Below, one piece after another: positions 51,711 through 64,000 of a DNA stretch of 64,000 nucleotides. A program made the position numbers and the translations under genes. Positions within the stretch are counted from its first letter, which is position 1, and the number at the start of each line of letters is the position of its first letter. The notes under the pieces were generated by a model. It saw nothing but the letters and a program-made list of their open reading frames with translations, ran no database searches and had not been told where the DNA came from. The DNA comes from Rotaria socialis (lineage: Eukaryota > Rotifera > Eurotatoria > Philodinida > Philodinidae): NCBI GenBank assembly GCA_905331475.1, contig CAJNYU010001329.1, positions 1 through 64,000 of the forward strand. Reading direction: 5' to 3'.

Positions 51711-54700
51711 TTAAAGCTGAATATGACAGTAGTTTTCAAGTCCACTTAATATTAAATAAGCAATCCAAAGTGAAAGAAATAAAAGACTTGATATAACACG
51801 AAATTTCGTTGGGCCACCTAATTCACCGCCACCGAAACATTTTAAACGTCTTACTAATAACATAATGAATCCAACGGCTGCAAACGAACAAAATAATGTT
51901 ACACTGAACGATAATGAACCTTTTTCTACGATAAATTTTGTGTTATGAAAATAATGATACCAGGCTGACATAGCCCATGGTAAACCAATACCCAAGAAGA
52001 CATTAACAGCATTTGAACCGTTGACATTTCCTATTGAACTATCGGCATATTTGTCATGTTCAGCAGCAACTTTCGAAGCGAATGTATCTTCAAAGAGAAA
52101 TATATATATATATATATATATAAACGAACAATAAATCATCTTAAGTCGAAAAAAAAAATTATTTTCACCAACCAGGTAATGATGTTCCTAATGCAACAAA
52201 AGCAATAGCTGTCATTGTATCGGTAAGACCAACCGTACAGCCAAACTATAGGAAGAAAGAAAATTTCAGAATTCTAGTAAAAAGACAAATTCGAAATTTA
52301 CATGTGTTGCTAAATCACCAATAACGGCTGTGAGAACACCAATGATGAAAATTGATACACAAAAACAAGCCCATCCACCAGCCACACCTAATTAAATATG
52401 ACATGAATCGAAACATATTTTAACCAAAAAAAAGTCTATTTAATACTTGTTGGTGGTACAAATGCAAAGAGAAACTTCCAAAAGAATGATACAAAATGTA
52501 ACATATAATCTTTGCATGTGGCTGGTTTTTCATTATCTTGAGTTGAATCGCCCGATTCAACAACATTATCATCATCATCATCATCTGCTTAAAACATTGA
52601 TTAGTTCTTACATATAAATCTAGATTTAATTACCTTTAACGCAAAATGCTTGTTTAAATTGTTCTAACCAAGTTGATGTACCAACAAGAATGGCTGTATT
52701 TGCTTTATATAATGCTTTATCAACAGCATTCTTAAGAAAACCCAAGTGAATTTGTAACAAAAACAAAAGAGTTTAGTTTTTCTACTATACTTTAAATTCT
52801 TTGCTTTCCTGTATACGAATACGAATTGTATTTTTGTCGCCTAATCTTGGTCGACCTAAATCAGCGATTGATTTCTCTTGTTCTGTCATCGCTAAAAATA
52901 TAGAAATATGATTCCTAGAGAGAATATCTATTCGTCATTCTTGCTCTGTCATACTAGATTCATCTTTTTCACCAGCTTCACGAATAAGTGAAGGTTCACC
53001 CAGTAGAACAAGAAATGTTTCATTTCGTTGATATTGATCACGATCAACTATTTGAATTGATATTGTCTTTCTAGAAAAATCATATCGCTGATAACTGCAA
53101 AGCTCAAGGTTTCTTATAAGAAAAAAGCAACACAAAAAAATACAGCCTATGAATAAGCGTTAACCATATCCTTCGAGACATTTGATGATAGAAATAATTT
53201 AATTAATTAGATTTTTCAAGATATAAGTTAACAGCTATCAGCTATGAAAATGTCGTTTTACGCGTCTTCTATCTCACAGTATGATAATGAAACATCAAAT
53301 CTGCTAATTCATAATACGGAAGTAATTAAACACGGTATCCGACACCCATTAATATTTATTATATAATTATATGAGTATCCAATCCCATTTTATAATGAGA
53401 TAACCGATAATCTCAATAAATACGTGTTCATGTTAATTGTTTTCAGTTAATCATATGCTGTTTGTCAATCAGTCTTGCCTAGTAAACACTTGAAATAAAG
53501 CATGAACCACAAGAAATTCAAGGACATTAGTTTTCTTTTATTCATTATTTCAATCAACATTCATTTATTTTTTCCGATTGACACATGCATTTGTTACTTC
53601 AATAAACAGAACTACTCAATTTATTAGAACTCATGTCGGCATGAAAAAAGAAGAAAAAAGAATAAGTTCATTCTTTATAGTTTGACAAGCTTGTCAGAAT
53701 ACATAGCAACTATAGTGAAGTCAATATATGATTTATTTCTATCATTGGAATTGAAGAAAAAAGCGTTAAAAATAATCTCCTACGGTGACGATGCAATTAG
53801 CCGATCGTCGTCCGATCGTGAACACCGCTGCATAGTGCCATCAGACTTGTAAGGGTGTATTCTCATTACAAAAAGAAATGAAGTGAAAAGAAAACAAAAC
53901 AAAAACTCGGCGATGTTTTTCTTTCTTAGTTGATTTTCTTCTACTTACTGATTTTCATTATTTTCAAAAATAACTTCACCCTCCTTGGTCAGATAGTCTC
54001 GTCCAATTAAAGCTGTTTCATCTTGAGTTATAAACGGTACTCGTATTCGACCACGAGCACCCGAGGTACGTAATACAGTAATTTGAGCCAGGCCATCGGA
54101 CTCCACAACATCTTTTTCATCATTATCAAAAACAAATAATCCGGAATGATCGTCATCAATAATCATCACAACTGCTGTTGATGGTTCAACTAATTGCACG
54201 CTTTTATCAAATGCTCCTGGTGTTAAACGTCCTTGATTGTCTTTTATTTTAAGATTACTTAGTCTGACAGAGAAGTGTTCATCTAAACGCGAAGACATAA
54301 AGAAAAAAAAAGAAGATTATAGGCTTGCTTTTTTTTGTTTCTTAAGAAATTAACCTTCTTCAAAGATTTCATCATCAATAATTTTCACTTGAATTTGTTT
54401 ATGTGTTTCCATTGGGTAGAAAATTAGAGTACCTTCAGCTGATTCATAATCGCCACCGTGCGTTGCCGTGCCATCCTCAGTTGCATAATCGACATAGACT
54501 GTATTTCGTAAATTACCATCTGTACGTAAAACATGTATTTTCACAAAGCCGGCATTTTCTAATACGGTATAATGATTGGGTTCAAAATATATTTTGGTTG
54601 TTTGTGATGTTGTATCAATTAATGCTAGAGGCTTATTGGTTTCATCGACTTTGTCTGGTTCATTGATTTTTTCTAACATTTTCTTTTTAATATTTCCACC

Positions 54701-55981
54701 GCCACCTAAACGTTTCGTTGCTTGGATACGATAGTAAGCTAAAAACAAAACGACATATGAGAATATGAAGAAAATAAGAACAGCTTTTTTTCTTTCTATC
54801 AATTAATTAATTAATATACCTCGCGATTTGGGTGCACGATTCATCATTTCAACAGAAGCCATCTCATTTAATGTATGCATATCATGATCAGGATATTGTT
54901 TACGTAATTGACGCCATATATCAATGAATTCATCACGTTGTTGTACTTCAGTTTGATCGGGTGATATTACTTCATCTAAGCCGCCACCTGCTGAACCACT
55001 TAATTGATCCATTACGCCACCCGTCATACTGCTAATCGTTCGTTTTCTATGTGTATCATTAGTTATGTTCTGTATTGAGTTTTTACTTGATCCATCTAAC
55101 ATATTTTTTTGCTCGAAATTATCGATATTGATCGGTAACGAAATTGATTTATGATTATCATTTTGTGATACTTGTTTCCTTGCTGTTATACGTATACGTA
55201 TAAACTGACCAACTTTTGTATCAACAAAATATGCTGATATGACAGTTAAAGGGAAAAATAAAAATGTTAACGTGCCTTCCCATACTTCGATATAGCCAGG
55301 TGAGATTTTAGCAACAATAGCCCATAACCATATATAGGCAAATATCGACCAAGCTGTTGTAACGAAGAACACACGTTGATGGCGAATACGACGTACTTCA
55401 CCGGATGGTATTGCCACGATACAGATAGCAATAATAACAAATAAATTAAATGCAGCCGAACCAACAATTGTGCCCGGACCAAGATCTCCGCTATGAAAAT
55501 TTTTTCCTACAACTTCAATAATCGATAGAAGAATTTCTGGTGCCGATGAACCCAATGCCATTAATGTTAAATTTGATACTGTTTCATTCCATATCGCCAC
55601 GGTCGTAACCGATACAGTACCATCAGGATTTTTTTTTCGTATTTCACGTTTTTGTGATGTTATTACTTCAATTGAAGCCATGAAACGGTCCGATATAATA
55701 GCAACACCAATAAATAAATAAATAAGTGCTAATAGATATACAATAGCACGAGCGATACGATCACCAATTGATATTCCATGTTGTGGCCGCCATAGAGGAA
55801 TAATCAAGCCATCTTGTGAACTACAATTAGTTCGAATTTTTGAGCATGTATTCAATGAACTATTATAATATTCAATAGGCTTTGATTGATTAAGATCAAT
55901 GGTATCGTGAACAACAAGTGACGCAACATTGTCCGATAGAAATAAAATAATTAGCACTGCTAAATAACGACAAGAATGCAT
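51711..55981 (-). CDS. SLC8A: Na+/Ca2+ exchanger (NCX, SLC8 family), 10 exons
   Basis: Exons 55981-54820, 54738-54355, 54282-53949, 53094-52955, 52891-52791, 52730-52634, 52587-52447, 52387-52302, 52245-52173 and 52087-51711 give 964 aa, typical for NCX. The plasma-membrane antiporter extrudes one Ca2+ for three Na+. Visible: a signal peptide (YLAVLIILFLSDNVASL), an N-terminal membrane bundle with alpha-1 repeat GSSAPEI (144-150), and a large cytosolic loop with two Calx-beta domains. CBD1 includes VDYATEDGTATHGGDYE and VKIIDDEIFEEDEHFSVRL; CBD2 starts at GLFVFDN and includes GRDYLTKEGEVIFEN. After these come LGRPRLGD, alpha-2 repeat GTSLPDTFASKV (about 835-846) with GNVNGSNAVNVFLG, and the C-terminus SGLENYCHI, close to vertebrate SLEAYCHI. 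A Leu/Ile-rich stretch follows GGELGGP. The ATG at 55981 is chosen because the signal peptide follows directly. Confidence 0.94.
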
Positions 55982-56049
55982 CACGAATGAACCAGAATAC
56001 GATGACAAACAGGCTTACATCCTAAAGAAACAACCATAACAATAATAAT

Positions 56050-56117
56050 AATGATGATGATGATGATGTCGACGACGTCGATGAAGATGAAGATGAAGAT
56101 GAAGATGATGATGACGA
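56050..56117. repeat. GAT/GATGAA simple repeat
   Basis: AAT, GAT and GATGAA units in series lie about 70-140 bp upstream of the exchanger start codon. Confidence 0.85.
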
Positions 56118-56316
56118 AGAAGGAGTTAAGGAATACAACCCAAAATCAAGTTCTGTTTTTTTCTTCTACTTTTCTTTTTTCCACTTCTATAATATCAAAA
56201 GAGGAAATTTATTTTCATCCGGAACAACGGCACCCCAACGCATCGCCAATAAAGTTAAAAAAAAAGAAGAAAAAGAAAAGAAAATCTAAGAAGAGAAATA
56301 AGAAAAGAAAATTTTC

Positions 56317-56466
56317 ATGATGACAACTACGGTGGAAATGACGAGGATAGATTTAGAACTCAATAGGCGAACATCATCAGCATTAAGCCTTTACTCTCGC
56401 TCAATTAGTTCAATTATAGACACATATGATACACATAACACATTGCCGAATACGCCTACAAGTTAG
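56317..56466 (+). CDS. Possible small ORF or orphan first exon
   Basis: ATG to TAG, 49 codons: MMTTTVEMTRIDLELNRR, then Ser-rich and THNTLPNTPTS. The composition is more coding-like than the flanks. The frame may end at the stop or be spliced at A|GTTAGT (56461), which would make it a first exon; no matching second exon was found. It is divergent from the exchanger, 335 bp from its start codon. Function not recognised. Confidence 0.25.
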   Translation: MMTTTVEMTRIDLELNRRTSSALSLYSRSISSIIDTYDTHNTLPNTPTS

Positions 56467-57396
56467 TTACCTCTCCTTATTTCGTGATTTCTATTTTCAT
56501 TTTCTTTTTGTTGTGCATCTCATACTATCTGTCTATCTATCTATCTATCTCTCATTGGTGTTCATCTAGGGACTATCTCAATGCCAACTATTTCTCCTTT
56601 TTACACCCGTCATTTCGAGCACATATTATCATAGAGCTGAGTGCATGCGCTCCAATAGACACTCAACCAAAAAAAATATATATCTATGCACACATTAAAA
56701 AACCGAGCAGACGAAACAGCTTTTCCTATTCGAATATAAATATAATGCGCAGAGAGTGAACACAAATATATAGAAATAATTATCGACAAAAACATAAAGC
56801 TGATCCCATGTTGCTTATTATTGTCCAAGAAATGCTTTGCACACAAAAAGAGGGAACAAAACCAGAGATGTTCTTGTTATAGTAGCACTAGTAATAGTAG
56901 AAATGGCTATAATTATCTATCATCTAGGGGGTTTTACTATACTCAATTGTATGACGACGATAGCAACAATCGAAAACAACATCGTTAATGACGTTGAAAA
57001 AAGGCATATAGTGAAGAAAACCTGCCTATTTTTCATCGTTTATGCATGTTAGGAAGAAACCGAAGGTATTATATAGTCGTATTTTCTATTTTTTTTTGGT
57101 GCTACTGCTGTTGTCGCATATGTCGCGGAATAATATCACTCAGTAGTAAGCAGAAAACTTTTTTTTGTTGTCCTAGTTCGATTGTAGCGTCCTAGATTTT
57201 TTTAACTTACATGCTTATTACGATAATGCGTACCCAGTACGATCTGTAAACATTATCCTAACGTCAACGGTGACCGAAATGCATAGTAATAGTAGTATAG
57301 GAAACGATCTTAGCCATAGATATCGACAATGATGATAGGAAGAGAACGTTATATCAAAGAAAAGAAACGAAGAGACTGTGGTCGCCATTTCTGATG

Positions 57397-57421
57397 TGAG
57401 AGAGAGAGAGAGAGAGAGAGA
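57397..57421. repeat. (GA)n microsatellite
   Basis: Twelve GA units followed by purine-rich sequence. Confidence 0.85.
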
Positions 57422-58392
57422 AAGGGAAAGGGAGAAAGAGAAGAAAAAGAGAATCCGAAACAAAAAAAAAATTGTCGGTTTCAATCAATATTTGCTGCTT
57501 ATACGGGCATGCTGTGCATCTTTTGGCTACTATTGTTGATGGTAATTTTCAAAATAATACCATACAACGTGAAAACTTTTTCTTCTTCTTCTCCTTCTAT
57601 TCTTCATTATTGAGTGACAATAGATGTAGGTCGTCATTGTACGAACGACGGGACAATCTCCTTCTATACATTTATCTATATATCCTTCTATATATCTTTA
57701 TATATCCATATATATATATATGTATGTATATGTGTATGTGTGTGTGTGTGTAAAAGCAATGAAGGATGTCAAGGACATGCGCGCCTTTCAACAATAGATG
57801 GATAGATTGCAATTTGACTCGACATGATGAAGAAGAGAATAACGACAAGATATAGATCAATTAACGTGTCCGTAACCCAATAATTGTTAGGCATTGTTAA
57901 CTAGCTATTTATTTCTAGTCAAAGTCTGTTGTTAGTAATAATAATAATCATCATCATCATCATAATGAATAAAAATAAAATAATAATAATAATAAGACGC
58001 GGAGAAAACAAGTGACGCTCGATAATATACAGATTCAAATAGTTACTATAAATATTGACCATTCATCTATCATGTATGATAACGACATTCTCTTACTGAT
58101 TCTTCTCATAAAAAAATGTCTACTCGCTCCATTAATTGTTTACCATGTATATGTAGGAAAAATAGAAAAATCAAATCTAGCCATTACGAATCTTGTACGC
58201 TTATACACGCAAACGAACATTTCTTGTTGTTTCTAGAAGTATTATTGTCATTTATTGGTGGTTCTTTTTCTTAATCTATATCTTCCCCATTCTCCTGCTT
58301 CTTCCTCTTCTTCTTTATGCTCGCTTTCTATCCAAGACTGAAAAAGCAATAAGCAATAACATTAGTGAGATCTCATCTTATGTCCTATTGGA

Positions 58393-58416
58393 ATCGATCG
58401 ATCGATCGATCGATCG
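58393..58416. repeat. (ATCG)6 microsatellite
   Basis: Six perfect ATCG units, self-complementary, so the run can also fold on itself. Confidence 0.9.
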
Positions 58417-58954
58417 CAATGCTCGACTAATTCACTGCGATAGAAAACGACATTTGATAATCAACAAACACATGCGTATATAAATATATATCCATACATA
58501 AACAATCGAAATTTGTAGTAAATCGATGATGTAATAATAAAAGAAATCGTTTATGATGATAGGTACAATCTGTCTAGGTAATGTTTTTTGTTGATAGTTG
58601 ATGACATGCGAGAAATAATTTTTTTTGTAAAAAAGTCTTTCATTACATTCTATATAATTCTGTTTATTAAAAGCATCATCTCATATTTGTTATTTCTTGT
58701 TTGTCTCGGTCGCTGTTTCTGTCTCTCGTCCTCGAGAGAGATGTAATAGCGTTAATTTCGTTGTTATTATAAATTAAATTCGTTTATATTATCAGTGGAC
58801 ATCATGTCCATGATTAAAATGTAAATTTTCAGAAGCACAAGTACATGAGACATCTATTTACGTGTTTTTCACATAAAAAGCTTTTTGTCATTTCTTTCTG
58901 TCAACATATTTAGAAAAGTACTCTATTAATGTTATTTTCTATTGTTCAAGAATT

Positions 58955-59137
58955 ATGAAAATATTCCAAGAGAAGAGCATCTCATTATTGACGGCAGTTG
59001 AATATGACGCTCGTTCAATGCCAAAGTTAGTATTACATAAAGACTGGCATAGAATATCTCAGTTGGCATCAGCAGTTGCTGATGATTATATAGAATATAA
59101 CTTCAAGTTGTTCTTATTCGTAATTTTACTTCGCTAA
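58955..59137 (+). CDS. Doubtful short ORF
   Basis: Sixty codons with balanced composition (LLTAVEYDARSMPKLVLHKD then WHRISQLASAVADDY) and an acceptor-like TTGTTCAAG just upstream, ending in a hydrophobic AT-driven stretch. It could be an exon (58949 to about 59106, before GTTGTT) of an unseen or decayed gene. No family recognised. Confidence 0.18.
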   Translation: MKIFQEKSISLLTAVEYDARSMPKLVLHKDWHRISQLASAVADDYIEYNFKLFLFVILLR

Positions 59138-62100
59138 TAGAATAGTTGAAAATAAATAACAATAATGAATCAGTTTAATAGTTTTTTCATTTATTTCCAA
59201 AACGTTTGACCTTATTTTTTTTCAATCATGCAATTCTATTGTCAACAAGACAATATCACTTGTGACCTTCATGTCCTTCTCTTCTTTTCGCTAAACAACA
59301 ATAACAGATTTCAGATGACATATATTCATGCACAAAAACATTCTCGACAACCAAATGTAATTAATTATTAACCATTAATCATTAGACCATATGCAACATC
59401 TGAAAGAAGACATCAATATTTTCTATTGTTTTTCCCTGTGTGATTTTCAAATCATTATTCATGAAGCGAAAGAATATACGAGACATCTAATATAGTCCTT
59501 AACTATCAATACTCGAGAAGAAAATAACAGTAACCGCAGAAAAAAAACAATAAATATATTTCATATAAAATCCATTGTTGTTGTTAACTAAAGCAGAATA
59601 TAAAGGTCATAAGTGATGTTTTCCTGGTGATGATGATCGTACATAATTAAAAAAAAAGGTCGAAAGTTTCAGAAAAGAAATGCCAAATTCTATTAAACTG
59701 ATTTGACATTGTTTACAGAGAAATGCTTTCTGATTAAAAGGTTTTCGAGAGCGACAAAACATCTTCATCGTCTTTTTGTATTTTAGAAAATCAAAATAAA
59801 TAAATAATGTATTAATGATAATATCGTGGAGGAGATCATATATCTTGTTTATTCTGATGGAACCTTAGACCATATTCTATTTTACCAAGGACTAACATTG
59901 CATGACATAAAATCCGGCAAACTATTAATTAAATATATGTGTATATACATCTCAAAATAGTTATATTACTTTATTGAAGATGATAGTCGATATCAAGAGA
60001 TCACTTAAGGATAAACGATGAGAGTGCTGGTTTTGTATAATATACTAAAGGCGATAACAAATAAATAAATATTAACTACCAAACAAACGAAAAAGAAGAA
60101 GAACCCTGCAGATGTAAATCAATCGTGAGTTTTGTTTGAAAAATATTTCAACTCAACATAGGAATAAAAATCACATCGTCAAAACGATACATGCGAAGAC
60201 TTGATTATCAAAATATTTGCCTATTTTATTTCTAAGCTCGGATTATTATGAGCTTACAAATGAATGGAAATCTATACCGACAATAATAGTCATTTGAAGA
60301 AAAAACGTAGAAAAAGCATTGAATTTCTGAAGTAGCTTGCTGAAGTGACAGGAAAAAAATTCAGCCTCATATTTAAAAGATGTAAATAACAAACGGGAAT
60401 CTTTAAATAAAAAGAACTATCAAATATATATATATAGCGAGATATATTACAGTTAATAATTAAAATGAGTTGTTGACTAAGCATGAAAGCCTTTTTCGTT
60501 TTTTTTCTCAATAGTAAATATTTGAGTTTAATTATAGCCAATATCAGATGCAATAGAAGTTAGTATATCGACTCAATGATAAACCTGGCCGCCGATTGAG
60601 GATATTTCCAGCAAAACTCCTCCTAACCCTACTGATGATAGGGTCATTGGAAATTCTTTTCGCACAATTCATAGTACAATGATAATAACATCTGTTGTGT
60701 ATAATATATTTTTTTCTTCAACTAGAAGACAACTTCTGGATAATTCGATCGATTAGTTTTTTTTTTGTTGAGAAAGCAAATTCTTCTATAAAGTTTGCAT
60801 TCTCTAGCGTGTTCTTTGATTATGAAAAAGACATATAAACATAAACAGAATTCTTGGATACTCAACTTATTGATGTAAAACATTCTAAAAACTATTAGGA
60901 GAAAAAACAAATACATGATTATGTATTTGTTTAAGAGGATTTGATGTTTTCTAACCTTTAATTATTATCTTATCCTTGTTATTTTTGCTTACTTGATCAA
61001 GGTCGATATCCACATCATGTAAGCATTTATCTTGTGTTTTCAACGATATACCACAAATAGAAGCAACACAAAATAGGTATTTCATTTGTCAGCAACATTA
61101 GATTTGTTATTTTCTTTAGCATACAATTCGTTTTTCGTTTATTAAGTGTTCTACTATTTTCCTTCAACTTGACCTGTGCCACTAGTCGCTCCCTAAGGCC
61201 ATTCGGCGAGTCTTAATATTCAAAGTAATATGTAGTTTCTTCTGTATCGACTATAACGCCCACGGGCAACGATAATTCATCAACAATATTTCGAGAGTCT
61301 CCTCTCTCGGGCACCGCCTTTCCTACTTGACATTTTTTTTTGTATATTATTTCGATAATGCATAGACGCAGAACAAAAATTCCAATAACAGGAAACCTTG
61401 AATCAGGTTACCCACACAGCCAATTTTGAAAAAAAGGAAATAATAAATTCTATCATTTATCATTCTACTCAACAATTCATAAGCTTTTGCATTCAACTAA
61501 AATGAATCCATTAAGAGCCATTACAAAAAGTCAATAGATTTCGATCAAATAATGGTTCAATGAACAATAACATATTGAAACATTGATGGGACCTTATTTA
61601 ACAGGACATGGAAGAAATAAATTCTATTATTATGGAATAATATATTTTTTTTTTATGAATAATAGTAGTAGTCCATGATTATTTCTCATTATTCCGCCAC
61701 ATGGGTAGTTATTTGAGGTTTCTATCAATCATACATGAAAGGCTCGAATCACAGACTTCATAGATAGGAATAGCAGACTAATGCTAGACTCGAGCGATTA
61801 TGGTAAAATATCTTCATAGTTACATTGAGTATATATCTGCTTCGAAAGTCCAATTAATTTCGCTGCGTATATCACTCAACGCTATCTGCCAATGAATATT
61901 TTATAAAAAAAAATTGAATTCTTTCATTAACTGATAGTCTACGTACAGAATATTATCGGAATTTGGATCTACAAAAAATGTATGCTTGACTATCCGATTT
62001 GATTATGGAGCAATACTTTAATGATCAGCAGATGCCTAAATAAGGTTTCATGGAAGCATTTTTTTGTTTTTATCATGTATGTTTGTGTTGGAAGAAATCT

Positions 62101-62450
62101 TATTAGGAAGATAAACAAACTTATGTTTCAAACCAGTATTACTAAATTCTACTTATAAGAATACAAGTACTAATAATTTTATTATAGCACACAAAGAAAT
62201 ATTTCATCAATAATTGCGTAAAAATCTTCACTTATCGAACGGATCTGTTGGAAAGAAGTGAATATATACTACGATCTGTCAAATTTTATTTTCATCCACT
62301 CTACATGACATGTCAAATGTACACTGAATGATTGAGAAAAAAAATGATTTATAATGTAATAACAAATTTTTGTTTTTCAGTAGACAAGCAGCTTAAAAAA
62401 TTATATAATCAGATGAAGCACTATGCTATCTAGTAATTTCTGTTTGCTTT

Positions 62451-62820
62451 TTTTGTGTACTCAAAAAGTGAGTACATTAGATTCGGTCAGTGTGTTCGGC
62501 CATTAACACGATAACTCTTGAGCGCCTCGTCCAATTGTCTTGAAATTTTGTACACAGAATGATCTCATCAATATCTCAGTCGAGTTCGAAAAAGAGAAGG
62601 ATCCGTCAAGAAATGACTGAGTTATCGAAAAAATTGTCATTAATGACTAGACCATCCCTGAGGAGCGGGGGAGGGGGGGGGTACAAGGCTTTTTAAAAAA
62701 ACATTTTCTCATAATTTTTAACAACAAATATAAATAGACTTAGTTTTTGCAGTACACATAACAATCGGGTGTGAATACGATGTTTCCTCATTTATTTATA
62801 TATATATAGAGATACTACAA
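62451..62820. repeat. Dispersed repeat, copy B (shorter copy)
   Basis: Begins with the same TGTACTCA-N5-TGAGTACA inverted repeat (62456-62476) as copy A, stays alignable to the block ACCATCCCTGAGGAG, then passes through a G-rich run (62666-62681) and rejoins copy A at AGTACACATAACA (62751). Relative to copy A about 250 bp are missing inside. Confidence 0.65.
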
Positions 62821-63577
62821 TTATATCTCTAATTGTATGTAATCACTTCGCTTTAGTGGGAACATTTTTTTTGTCTCGTTCGCATATAAAAGCCATAAAA
62901 ATTCTATTGAGACTGATTATAGAAATGGAAACAATAGGCGAAATTCTGGATCTACTGATATTTATAGTTCTAGTCGGATGTTGAAAATTGCGTCACTTGC
63001 GAACCGATAAAAACAAGCTTGATCCAATAAGAGAAATGAATTGTCAATTAATTACGATTTAAACAAACGCTACTCAAGGGCACATATAATTTTGTAGCTT
63101 GACAAAATAATAACTGATAATACCAACAACAAAAAGAAAACAAGGTCAGAAATTATATATTCACGTATTTTCTAATTGAACCTTTGTAACTCCAATCGAT
63201 GGTGTTGATGAAATAAATTTTGACAAAACTTTCTCGTTGCATTAATGATAAAATTTACAGTTCATTTTAGATACTTATTTATTTAAATAATTAATACAAC
63301 ATACAAAAAAACTATTAACATACGCATTTTTCATCGCCAATAATTCATTTCGACAGATTTCGTATTTAGCATTGCTCGTCATGATCACTTGATATTGGCA
63401 ATAATAGAAACAAGGAATAAAAAAAAATTGCTTGATAATCAAATCTTCTTTTTCCTATCGATCGAAAATGTTATCATCAAGAAAGTCTGTCAATACATGA
63501 ATGACACAAATATTTAATAAATCTAAAAATCGACCTTTACTATATTCTCCAGCAAATCAAAACAAGAAAGATTATTA
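62821..63577. other. Intergenic, 3' of the right-edge gene
   Basis: AT-rich; nothing recognised. Confidence 0.4.
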
Positions 63578-63958
63578 TCATTCAAAATTGTAGCCTTCAG
63601 AGAAACTTATTCGCATGCCACTTGTCACTTTCAATATGCCATATAATGTTTCAATCATAACAAGGACTGGTGTATGTGGCGTCATCTATAATACGAATTT
63701 TCGAAAGCAATGCATGTAACTAATTGCGATGCTGTTAAAATGAGCTCTTACTATTTTTTTACTTTTATCAGAAACGTAGTCAGAATATGAAAAGAAATTG
63801 AGCAAATCTTATTTCAACAGAAAAGAAAAGGTTAACTTATAAATAAAAATCAATTTGTTGATTCCATGTTTTGATTTCCTTCGTCGTAGAATTTAGAAGT
63901 TAGAAATATTTACCCAGAAAATATCACCATCCGGATGTTTCTGTCGGCCGGTTTTCGT
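63578..63958 (-). CDS. Last two exons of an unidentified gene continuing past the right edge
   Basis: Exon 63958-63914 (45 nt) reads TKTGRQKHPDGDIFW between TTTTTATAG and GTAAAT. Exon 63685-63578 (108 nt) reads MTPHTPVLVMIETLYGILK, VTSGMRISFSEGYNFE and a stop, after ATTATAG. Both are phase 0 and join to a 50-aa C-terminus with clearly coding composition. The 228-bp intron is canonical GT-AG. I do not recognise the family; upstream exons lie outside the window. Confidence 0.5.
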
Positions 63959-64000
63959 CTATAAAAAATCAAAACGGGGTATAGATGAATAGAAAAAGGG

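Larger units (their letters stand above)
55982..62450. other. Gene-poor, microsatellite-rich region upstream of the exchanger
   Basis: About 6.5 kb with no confident gene. It contains a GATGAA/GAT repeat (56050-56117), (GA)n at 57397-57421, TA and GT runs at 57700-57752, AAT/TCA units near 57937-57995 and (ATCG)6 at 58393-58416. Two short frames look somewhat coding-like and are listed separately (56317-56466; 58955-59137). The exchanger's promoter and 5' UTR exons should lie at its left end; an acceptor TTTCTTTAG is at about 56020 on the minus strand. Confidence 0.4.

Noticed and set aside
55267-55482. 71-codon frame inside exchanger exon 1
   Set aside because: Out-of-frame shadow of the membrane-spanning exchanger sequence on the same strand.
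61150-61330. Locally GC-richer patch with a CGAGAG...CTCTCG hairpin, considered as a structured RNA gene
   Set aside because: No match to a known RNA class by eye and no promoter or terminator pattern; the pairing is short.

Overview
This is an AT-rich, protein-coding segment of an animal nuclear genome. All ten well-supported genes are split by GT-AG introns, many only about 46-65 bp long, and several belong to animal-specific families: a Na+/Ca2+ exchanger with Calx-beta domains, an SS18-type BAF subunit, a sperm-tail PG-rich repeat protein, a polypeptide GalNAc-transferase, a G-gamma subunit and a Rap GTPase-activating protein. Compact introns, an AG acceptor directly against the start codon of several genes, and the general style of the proteins suggest a small protostome, most likely a bdelloid rotifer of the Rotaria/Adineta kind. 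That assignment is inference. No bacterial operons, rRNA, tRNA or CRISPR were seen.

Layout, left to right. 1-280: right-hand part of an inverted-repeat mobile element. 930-7204 (+): exportin-7, 8 exons. 8174-8790: copy A of a dispersed repeat. 10455-14402 (-): STPG2-like protein, 11 exons; its 1.7 kb second intron holds an intron-free gene for a small secreted protein on the opposite strand (13274-13810, +). 17150-20164 (+): p70 ribosomal S6 kinase, 15 exons including an inferred 2-nt microexon. 25556-30372 (+): Rap1GAP-like protein. 30966-31174: long foldback element. 31688-35392 (-): polypeptide GalNAc-transferase with a duplicated, apparently mutually exclusive 204-nt exon cassette. 35543-38362 (-): alpha/beta-hydrolase-like protein lying only 150 bp upstream of the GalNAc-transferase on the same strand. 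41594-41943: complete copy of the inverted-repeat element. 42432-44492 (+): SS18-like. 48767-49480 (+): G-gamma. 51711-55981 (-): Na+/Ca2+ exchanger. 55982-63577: long, microsatellite-rich, gene-poor stretch with copy B of the dispersed repeat. 63578-63958 (-): last two exons of an unidentified gene that continues past the right edge.

The genes are mostly unrelated housekeeping and signalling functions (nuclear transport, TOR-S6K growth signalling, Rap and heterotrimeric G-protein signalling, chromatin remodelling, Golgi O-glycosylation, calcium extrusion, cilium/sperm tail), so this is not a functional cluster. The interest lies in gene architecture: the microexon, the exon cassette, a possible intron gained by local duplication, a nested gene, a possible trans-spliced gene pair and three unnamed repeat families. 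Exon borders were set by hand from reading frame, GT-AG signals and remembered family sequences; all reading frames close exactly, but none has been tested against transcripts.
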